The position numbers were made by a program, and so were the translations under genes. From assembly GCA_001970855.1 (NCBI GenBank), contig LSSN01003212.1, positions 1 to 17,548 of the forward strand: a stretch of DNA of 17,548 nt, written 5' to 3'. Positions 1-6,791 of the stretch are shown piece by piece (the stretch's first letter is position 1; each line of letters starts with the position of its first letter). The stretch is from Smittium culicis (Eukaryota > Kickxellomycota > Harpellomycetes > Harpellales > Legeriomycetaceae). The notes beneath the pieces were generated by a model. The model was not told the origin of the DNA. It saw only the letters and a program-made list of their open reading frames with translations, and did not search any database.

Positions 1-264
1 ATTATTGACTCAAGTTATTTATTTCTCAATATTTATGTGTCTATATTCTGAATATCGATTGAATTTGCGCCTAATGGCATGAATTTAAATTGCACTAAAG
101 CATTTTTTATAAAGTAAAATAATTATTTAAAGCTATTATCGATAATTTTTTAATAGCTAAAATATCTAAAAACTAGATCGCAAGTTATCAATTTTTTAAT
201 TTTGTTAAATTTCCTGTAAAAAATGACGAATAAAATTAGTTATACAACGCATAAAGTTCCACAC

Positions 265-302
265 AAGAGTCTTATACTAGTTTTTGACTCTTTTAGTATG
301 AG
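265..302 (+). repeat. Two overlapping inverted repeats
   Basis: AAGAGTC (265-271) is the reverse complement of GACTCTT (286-292). CTTATACTA (271-279) pairs with TAGTATGAG (294-302) with one G-U wobble. The second left arm lies in the loop of the first hairpin, so in RNA the two helices would either exclude each other or form an H-type pseudoknot. No function is known. Confidence 0.45.
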
Positions 303-517
303 AGGATGTATGAAATTATACAGTGTCTCTCTTCAAATATAGTGATCGACAAAAAAATAATTTAATTAGATAATTTTATTAATGCGGATAATATTTAATA
401 AGCAGGAAAAATAAAAGAAAATAAAATCTTTCAATGATAATAAAAGTTCTCCTCGTGCCAAAAATTGATGTCTATAGGTATTTATAGCTATAGAAACTGG
501 TTTTTATATATGTAATT

Positions 518-553
518 AACGTGAATGTGTGTCATGTGGTACACATTCATGTT
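518..553. repeat. Perfect-in-RNA 13-bp hairpin, 10-nt loop
   Basis: AACGTGAATGTGT (518-530) and ACACATTCATGTT (541-553) are reverse complements except for one position. That position would be a G-U wobble in RNA, so 13 consecutive pairs form around the 10-nt loop GTCATGTGGT. It lies far from any gene in this window. It could be a protein-binding palindrome, a structured transcript or a transposon scar. Confidence 0.55.
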
Positions 554-1382
554 GCACAAAAGAAATCAATTAATGATATAAAAATATAAATAATATTTTT
601 GTGAGCTTTATCGAAAAAAAAACAGTCTTTCTGAATTAAAATTAATTTTTCACATTAAAACAGATATTTATATTTTTGTTTCGTATTAAAATATAGCTCA
701 ACGAGCGAGGAATTCATTAATACACTCTTAAGTTTTTTGGCCTTATTTGATTTTTATCACAAATTTTAAGAATTCATTCTTACAGCCTCATTGTCCATAA
801 CAATCTCAGGCTTTAAAGTGATTATTGTACCCAAAAATGACCTTATTAAATCCTGCGCAAAAAGCACCAGCGTTTGTCAATTACACTAAATATAAATTTT
901 TTAATATTTATAAAGATCCTTAAAAGACTACTTTCTCATCTCATAGAAAATCAAGTCGTTTAATTTTCTTACTATCTACTTTTTAGTTTTCACATTAGTC
1001 ATTAGTTTTCTTTATTCACACATTCCCAGCTCATATTTAATAAAAAATCCAGCTTTAAATTCAATTCTTAACACAAATATTTTGTAAAATTTATAAGGCA
1101 TTTTTTTTATCTATTATTCAGTTCAAATAAAAAATAAATTATGATATAAGAAATTTCGGAATCAATGATTATGGAATTCTTATCTAAGTCAATGATATCA
1201 ATTTAAAACATTTTTTGATGTAAACCACGTAAAGAAATTTCACAAATAAACATTTTAATGTATACCATTTATATGAGCTTATTTTTTTCATATGACAAAA
1301 CAAGATTTCTTGGTGTAGATGGTTATCAAGTCTGCCGTACAAAATTACGTACGCAGTTTCGATTCGCACATCAATCATACTT

Positions 1383-1743
1383 TTAAGTGTGTCAGAGTGG
1401 TTAAAAGGATAGATTATATCGCATATACCATAATAAATGCTGATGATCGAATATTAACTCTGAATTAATTATTTTTCGTGAGAACTTTTTTTCTCCTATG
1501 GTTTTTTTTCATGGAATTTAGTCGGTTCTTTGATATTCATATTATTTTATCTACTAATAAAACTTTATATTTCGAAAATTATTTATTATATAATTGGATA
1601 TAACAAAAAGCTGAATATGAATTATTTTTCTTTTGAATATAATAACTTAAGAAACACCAATATATATAATAAACAAAAAATAAACTTTTAAATTAGAAAT
1701 TTATTGGGCTCAGCAAGATCAGTCTCAAATCCTGTCGCTGAAA
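1383..1743 (+). pseudogene. tRNA-Ser(AGA) relic split by a 279-bp insertion
   Basis: Joining 1383-1415 to 1695-1743 gives an 82-position sequence collinear with a eukaryotic tRNA-Ser(AGA) as I recall it. It has GAGTGGTTAA in the D-arm (1395-1404), anticodon stem 5' ATAGA (1409-1413), loop TT + AGAAA, 3' stem TTTAT (1700-1704), a variable arm starting TGGGCTC, and T-loop CTCAAAT (1724-1730). The anticodon stem pairs at all five positions (one G-U), and the acceptor arms TTAAGTG/CGCTGAA pair at six of seven. The D-stem (about one of three pairs), T-stem (three of five) and variable stem are poor, which indicates decay. The interruption (about 1416-1694) falls between positions 33 and 34, not at the normal intron site 37/38. 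It contains T-runs that would stop Pol III, so a functional tRNA is unlikely. Confidence 0.6.
1416..1694. mobile_element. 279-bp AT-rich insertion inside the tRNA-Ser relic
   Basis: This segment separates two halves of a tRNA-Ser sequence that are otherwise collinear. ATT occurs at both junctions (1413-1415 and 1692-1694), compatible with a short target-site duplication. I find no clear terminal inverted repeat, no reading frame and no poly(A) tail, so the element class is unknown. It includes T-runs near 1486-1492 and 1502-1509. It could be an insertion, or a long aberrant intron with shifted boundaries. Confidence 0.35.
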
Positions 1744-1781
1744 ATATGAGTAGCATTAATTTTAATGGCATTGACTATGGG

Positions 1782-1854
1782 GTCTATCTAGTTCAATCTG
1801 TAGAGCCTGAGACTCTTAATTTAAAAGTTGCGGGTTGAGCCCCCGCGTTGGGCT
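1782..1854 (+). tRNA. Eroded tRNA-Lys(CTT)-like sequence
   Basis: The 73 nt fit canonical cloverleaf spacing exactly. The D-stem GTTC/GAGC closes (1791-1794, 1803-1806). The anticodon loop CTCTTAA (1813-1819) carries CTT, read as Lys. The anticodon stem TGAGA/TTTAA has one mismatch. The T-stem GCGGG/CCCGC (1830-1834, 1842-1846) is perfect. The acceptor arms GTCTATC/GTTGGGC have one mismatch and two G-U pairs. The T-loop TTGAGCC lacks the usual TTCRA core, so the internal B-box is damaged. A run of five T (1857-1861) follows like a Pol III terminator. Several departures from the family pattern look like C-to-T changes. It may be a pseudogene rather than a working gene. Confidence 0.6.
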
Positions 1855-1861
1855 AATTTTT

Positions 1862-2605
1862 ATCAACAGTTTTAATTTTACTTTTTTCTATTATATCAAA
1901 GGTATGATATTTTATTTTTCCTTTCATGTGCATACTTTAAAATATTTATTCATAGTAATTTTTTTAAAAACATTCGTTATTAATAACAAATGACGGTGAT
2001 TGTCTCGAGACAAAAGTCGCATATTTGTATAAAAGTACACATTATGTTAGTAGGCTGTGATTTTTCTTGATGCGATGAAAGAAAAGTGAATTGAATATCA
2101 GTGCCTTAATGTGTTATGCATAGAACTAAAGAATAACACAAGAATATTATTACATACACATCTAATAATATCGATAAACATTATATCAATAGCAATTTGG
2201 TCGTTTTTAATTCAAAAACAGCTCTACGATTTATATAAGCTAATAAAAATCATTGATTCTATGGTAAAGATGGATGTTTGTGTGTTATCAAATTCAATTT
2301 CGAGATAAATAAAATTTCAGCAAGGTATAAAGTTAATATAAAAAGATTATATTTAGACTAAAGCTTTTATTTAAGCGATTTATAAAAATTTCTAACGCTT
2401 TAATATGCTCATATTTATATTTATAAAGTACCATATTTCATACTTTCAGATAGCCGTAACTGCATTTTGTATTATAGAGGATATATACAAGTGCTGACAA
2501 TGCATTTTTCTACTACTAATGCATAGAAAAAATAGTTAGTTGGCGTACTGGATGAGCTAAAACGCAATTAAAGGAACCGCAAATATATAGTTATGTTTTT
2601 TGGCG
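1862..2605. other. AT-rich intergenic DNA, nothing recognised
   Basis: The only sizeable frame (2111-2308, +) begins with GTG, not ATG. Its 65 residues are Ile/Leu-rich without a recognisable domain, so I do not call a gene. No RNA gene or repeat was recognised. Confidence 0.5.
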
Positions 2606-2704
2606 CTAACCCTTGGTGGGTGCTAGATTATTTTTGATCTGAAAAATGTAACCAATTGTGTTCAATTAAAATTCATCATTTGCAGACCATAAGAAGTGTT
2701 ATCT
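2606..2704 (+). repeat. Diverged copy of the left half of the TTAA element
   Basis: Starting at CTAACCCTT, this stretch resembles 2770-2888 in order. Both have TAACCCTT, a GGTG/GTGGGC stretch, TTTTT-ATCT-AAAAT, CCAA..TGTTCAAT..AAAAT and G(T/C)TATC. The long central part is roughly 70% identical by eye, with a small extra segment in the second copy. The two starts are about 164 bp apart in the same orientation. Confidence 0.45.
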
Positions 2705-2769
2705 TATTTTATTAATACAGCAAATAACTCATTTACTTTTAAATCTTACGAGTCGTTATATTCGCTTTT

Positions 2770-2966
2770 TTAACCCTTTTAAAGGCTGTGGGCTGTTTTT
2801 ATATCTACAAAATATAGCCAACTATGTTCAATAAAAATACTTAAATTCCGAGAATCAATCAATAGTTGGTTTATAAAAGAATGCTATCAAATAAAAATTA
2901 CATTTATAAAAAATAAACGAATCAATAAATTCGTGTTTTTAAGAGTTTTGGATGGGAAAGGGTTAA
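2770..2966. mobile_element. Small TTAA-flanked element with TTAACCCTTT ends (piggyBac-like MITE candidate)
   Basis: TTAACCCTTT at 2770-2779 is perfectly inverted as AAAGGGTTAA at 2957-2966, enclosing 189 bp with no coding capacity. piggyBac-family elements duplicate TTAA on insertion and commonly start with CCC, which fits. An internal inverted repeat CCAACTAT/ATAGTTGG surrounds a spacer of about 37 bp. The terminal match ends after CCCTTT, so this is at most an old non-autonomous copy; a chance palindrome is the alternative. Confidence 0.4.
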
Positions 2967-3348
2967 ATTACTTTTGACGGATCTAGCCAATAAGTAGCGA
3001 TTAGACTATACTTTTGGACTAATAATTTAATTAAAAATACACATCTCCATTTAGCGAATGGATTAATTGAACGAGCCTTAAATTTTGATCAATGAATGAA
3101 CAAGCGAATGATATGATGTAAAATCATTCAATGTGATATTGCCGATTATAATTGGATAATAAATAATACGTAATGAAGCTATACAGCTGAGACACTTTAA
3201 AACTATAAGAATAGTCAAGCTGAGAAATAGTAAACAAATTTGCGAGTCTATTTAGTTATTGAAATAGTTTTATGTTGAAATAAGAAATAACAATAAACCA
3301 AACCACATTTAATAAATAGTTCATAGCAAGAAACACGATTTTAAAAAA
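2967..3348. other. Upstream region of the proteasome alpha-1 gene
   Basis: About 380 bp of AT-rich DNA precede the SCL1-like start codon. No proteasome-gene control element of the yeast type (GGTGGCAAA) is visible, and I assign no TATA box. The start codon follows an A-rich stretch (A at -3), which is favourable for initiation. Confidence 0.4.
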
Positions 3349-4444
3349 ATGGCATCTAGAGCTTCAAATGCAGGTTATGATCGCCACATCACCGTCTTCT
3401 CACCCGAAGGACGTCTATATCAAGTTGGTAAGATATACGTACATTATTACTATGTATTTACGTTTGATAAATAAAAAGCACACTGAATTTATTATGACTT
3501 CCATTTCATTTATTTAGAGTATGCCTTCAAGGCCATTTCTAGAGATGGTCTCACTTCTGTAGGAGTAAGAGGAGATGACTGTGTAGTTGTAGCTATCCAG
3601 AAAAAAGTTCCAGTATGCATTCCTTTTTCTAACCAAATTTTCATCGTAAAATATTTTTCTACAAAATGTTAATTTTTAATTATAGGACAAGCTTTTGGAT
3701 CCAAGCACAATCACCCATGTTTTCGAAATTACCCCAACAATTGGCTGTGTAGCTACTGGTTTAATAGGTAATTATAATTATATTTGGTATTTTTATAATT
3801 TTAATTTATTTGAAAATTGAATTTAATTAAACAAAAATGATATATATTTACAACTCTCTATCTTTATCTCTACTTTGATATAAAGCTGATGCCAGAGCTC
3901 AGATTGCAAAATGCAGAAGCGAAGCAGCAGATTTTAGATACAAATATGGATATGAAATATCTGTCGATCTCTTAGCTAAGAGAATGGCAAACATCAATCA
4001 AGTTTATACACAAAAAGCATTTATGAGGCCATATGGAGTTTGTAAGATTTAGCTTAGTTATATTTGAAAATACCTGTACGATTTATTAACAGAGATTAAC
4101 TAACTTTTATTTTATATACTGCTTTTTTAGCACTGATGTTTATTGGTATTGACGAAGAAAAAGGCCCCCAACTATTCAAAGCCGATCCAGCTGGTTACTT
4201 TGTTGGATATAAAGCAGTTGCAGCAGGTGCAAAGCAACAAGAAGCTATGAACTACCTTGAGAAAAAAATGAAATCGACTACCGAGCTTAATAAGGGCCAA
4301 ACCATTGAAATGGTTATTGATTGCCTATCTTCTGTATTAGCTACCAATCTTAAATCTACAGAAGTAGAAATAGCTATTGTTGAAACCGGCAACCCCAAAT
4401 TCCACATCTTGTCAACCCAAGAAATTGATGATCTTTTAATGTAA
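3349..4444 (+). CDS. SCL1: 20S proteasome subunit alpha type-1 (PSMA6/Scl1), five exons
   Basis: Exons 3349-3427, 3518-3612, 3686-3767, 3886-4041 and 4131-4444 join to 726 nt, 241 aa, close to the family's usual ~246. All four introns (90, 73, 118 and 89 nt) are GT...AG and keep frame; the last has a clear TTAACTAAC branch site. Residues 9-32 are the alpha-type N-terminal signature ([20 protein letters not shown]), which in known proteasomes forms the alpha ring's gating end. KVPDKLLDP (56-64), YKYGY, LAKRMAN..QVYTQ and [11 protein letters not shown] (156-166) identify alpha-1/PSMA6 rather than another alpha subunit. Alpha subunits are structural and lack the catalytic N-terminal Thr. Together with the other six alpha subunits this protein would cap the 20S core in cytosol and nucleus. 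The last exon alone leaves a 102-aa open frame that could be miscalled as a short gene. Confidence 0.96.
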
Positions 4445-4597
4445 ATTAAAAAAAGCCACAGAAATAATATGTTTAATATTTTGCGTCCACTTCAATATGC
4501 TACGTCTGGTTTTTTCTTGCGAATTTCAATTATTCTTTTTAAAAGAAATTTTTAATACCTTTTAACAATATAATTATACTATTATACATCTGGTTGC

Positions 4598-4603
4598 AAT
4601 AAA
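4598..4603 (+). promoter_or_regulatory. Poly(A) signal of the proteasome gene
   Basis: AATAAA about 154 nt after the SCL1 stop codon, in the T-rich 3' flank, is the first canonical hexamer downstream. Confidence 0.5.
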
Positions 4604-4718
4604 AACTTTAATATTTTTTACAGATAATATATCGTTTAAATGTATAAATAAGTATACAACCATTACTTGATTGTGGCGCAGTGTGTTTATTAGCTTGCTT
4701 TATTAATAACATTCAAAA

Positions 4719-4768
4719 TACGTCATGAGAGATTTATATGGAAAGTGATAGAAATTAAAAATGACGTA
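4719..4768. promoter_or_regulatory. Paired inverted ACGTCAT (ATF/CREB-type) sites
   Basis: TACGTCAT (4719-4726) and ATGACGTA (4761-4768) are perfect inverted copies whose centres are 42 bp apart, about four helical turns. Each contains TGACGT, the half-site bound by ATF/CREB bZIP factors such as fission-yeast Atf1. They lie about 750-800 bp upstream of the AN1 gene. Any use of the sites is inferred. Confidence 0.35.
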
Positions 4769-5521
4769 AGAGAATTTTAGAGGTTATATTTATATTAGTA
4801 TTATTGTTTGCTCGCTCTAATTCAATTTATTTAGTGTAAAATGCGCCAAGATGTATTTAATGTGATGAGAGAGTTGGTTTTATACCTACAAGTATATTTA
4901 TAACTATGGGTTTACTGCGTATGATTAGTAATTACAAAAAGAGCGAACTAGTTTAAATTAAATATCAGCTATAGTGTGTTCAATCTGAAGCGTATTTAAA
5001 TTGTAGACAAAAAAAACGCTTATGTCTATTTCATTTTCAGTATAAATAGCGGGTATATTTCACCTTTTATCTTTTTTTTTAATTATAATTTTACAAACAA
5101 AAGAACTGCACATAGGTTTCAATTCGGTTCATTATATTTTTTTTATTGTTTAAAGCCAAGGGGGTATATCCATTATTGAACATATTTTCAATTGATAAAT
5201 CCCAAAAATTAACGCACTTTTAATATCAACCCCTTTTAAATGTTATTTTGTTGCTAATATAAAAACAACTCGACTATTCTAAAAACATCGTTTTATTTAT
5301 TCATACATCTATTCAACACCAGCCACTTTTCATACTCGCTAACTTTTTTTATCATATTTTTAGACATTTTATATTCTTACGTTTTTTATAATACCATCAA
5401 CCTCTCCATTCTTCATAAAAATCTTCAAAAATATCAATTTCAGAAACTAGAAACATACTCTACGAAGTAAAAATATCAATTCAAGGATACTTAAGGATAA
5501 ACCCATAACTAATAGAATATC

Positions 5522-6412
5522 ATGGAATTACCCGATGTTGGAAAAAATTGCGCCAAAACTAGTTGTAATTTGCTAGGTAAGAAATACTAATATCAGCAAT
5601 TAGAGATACTTGAATGACAAAATAAACTTATTCTACATATCCAAATAATAGATTTCCTGCCTTACAAGTGCCAATATTGCAAAAAAAGCTTCTGGTATTT
5701 TATTTAGAAACTCATTCTATATCATTTTTTCAAAACTAAATCTTTACAAACTGTTTTTGTTTTTATTAGCGAGAGCCATTGGAAAATAGAAGAGCATGAT
5801 TGCACACACAAAAACTTATATGTCGATGTCCGAGTCCCGACTTGTCCTCTATGTAGCGCAGCAATCCCAATAAACAGAGGAGAGAATCCGAATTTCCGAG
5901 TAAGTATATCAAAGCGAAAATTATGTATAAATACATTTTATACCTTTATAGCATATCATACAGGAACTTATTCATAGATAGCGAAAAAATTCATATTTTA
6001 AATTTATTTAAACTGGGTTTAATTCTCTTTATGAACTCGTCATATATAGGTTGAGGCGCATATTAGAAATGGATGTAAGAAAGTTCCCGGCACTACTAGC
6101 AGAAAACCTGCGTATCAATCAGAAGTATGTAATGTCTTAGCATGCAAAACAAAAGGCCTTGTATTTACAACATGCTCAAGCTGCCATAAAAAATACTGCC
6201 TAAAACATCGGCATGAAGCTGACCATAAATGCCAGCCACCTGTTTCGAAGATAACCAACATTTATTCAAATGGAATTCAAAAGCTAAATTCAACGTTTGG
6301 TAGTACCAATACAGATAAAAAGAGGAGCTCTTATAAACCCATGCCTACAAAAGACAAAAAAAGCTCTTCATCGAATAAGCCGAAAAAGTCTGGGGACTGC
6401 ATAATAACATAG
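5522..6412 (+). CDS. ZFAND2: ZFAND2/AIRAP-type AN1 zinc-finger protein with C-terminal CaaX box, four exons
   Basis: Exons 5522-5576, 5652-5694, 5770-5899 and 6050-6412 join to 591 nt, 196 aa; the introns (75, 75 and 150 nt) are all GT...AG. The start MELPDVGKNC and the domain order match animal ZFAND2A/B. AN1 finger 1 has C10, C15, C25, C28, C33, H36, H42 and C44. A C2HC cluster has C58, C61, H80 and C85. AN1 finger 2 has C103, C108, C118, C121, C126, H129, H135 and C137. Every ligand is present, and the three-intron model is supported because each junction restores a finger. Known relatives (AIRAP, AIRAPL, yeast Cuz1) link to the proteasome or Cdc48/p97 under arsenite or proteotoxic stress. 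The tail from about 160 is Ser/Lys-rich and ends in CIIT, a prenylation-type CaaX box as in AIRAPL. I see no ubiquitin-interacting motif. Confidence 0.93.
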
Positions 6413-6791
6413 TATCATAGTCTATAATATTTGTAAACAGCAAGAATATTATTAGAAATTTTATTTATATCAGAATACTCCCTATTTCAGATTCTCTCTT
6501 GCTTAGCTCTACTCCCACTTTCCTTACATATTATCGATTTTACTATATATTTTTTGCATTTTTTTATAGATTTATATTTAACTATAGCTTAGCGAATGAG
6601 CATTAGTCGCTCGCCAATTTTTTTTATTGAAATGTGTTTTGGCCAATAAAATAAATTTTGACTGATTGATCAGCTTTCGTATGCGGAAATATTTGCTACA
6701 ATATTCCAGTTTGTAATTAAGTCATCATTTAGCCTCTCTAATTATCTTCCATTTTAGATTTAGATGTTAAAATAGCTATTTGTATAGATTA
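6413..6791 (+). other. Compact AN1-SUA5 intergenic region
   Basis: These 379 bp carry the AN1 3' UTR and the whole SUA5 proximal promoter. CTCTAAT followed by CTTCCATTTTAG (about 6735-6757) resembles a branch point and 3' splice site and could mark a 5' UTR intron. The SUA5 reading frame has a stop at 6768-6770, so no upstream coding exon joins here in that frame. Confidence 0.4.
6645..6650 (+). promoter_or_regulatory. Poly(A) signal of the AN1 gene
   Basis: AATAAA lies 233 nt after the AN1 stop and only about 140 nt before the SUA5 start codon. The first gene's 3' end and the second gene's promoter must therefore share a 379-bp interval. Confidence 0.45.

Larger units (their letters stand above)
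1..1382. other. AT-rich intergenic DNA, no gene recognised
   Basis: No reading frame here resembles a known protein. A 64-codon minus-strand frame (1184-1378) opens with ATG but is Lys/Tyr/Phe/Ile-rich, as expected of random AT-rich DNA, and has no recognisable motif. The only structured elements I see are two overlapping inverted repeats at 265-302 and a strong hairpin at 518-553, listed separately. Confidence 0.6.
4445..5521. other. Intergenic region: SCL1 3' flank and AN1-gene upstream region
   Basis: No gene is recognised in these 1.08 kb. The last ~250 bp before the AN1 start are strikingly C/T-rich on the coding strand, as is common just upstream of fungal start sites. A pair of inverted ACGTCAT sites lies at 4719-4768. 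A GTGATGA at about 4861 resembles a snoRNA C box but lacks a suitably spaced D box and terminal stem. Confidence 0.5.

Noticed and set aside
1184..1378. 64-codon minus-strand frame
   Set aside because: Has an ATG but no recognisable motif; length and Lys/Tyr/Phe bias are expected by chance at this base composition.
1477..1484. CGTGAGAA, a match to the CSL-binding consensus
   Set aside because: An isolated short match far from any promoter here, inside the insertion in the tRNA-Ser relic; expected by chance.
2111..2308. 65-codon + strand frame
   Set aside because: Starts with GTG, Ile/Leu-rich composition as expected from AT-rich noncoding DNA, no motif.
4858..4990. Possible C/D-box snoRNA (GTGATGA ... 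CTGA)
   Set aside because: The boxes are about 120 nt apart with no terminal stem and no visible internal boxes.
6780..6782. TTG as the SUA5 start
   Set aside because: In-frame ATG four codons later (6792) is the sensible eukaryotic start, and the frame is closed by a stop at 6768-6770.
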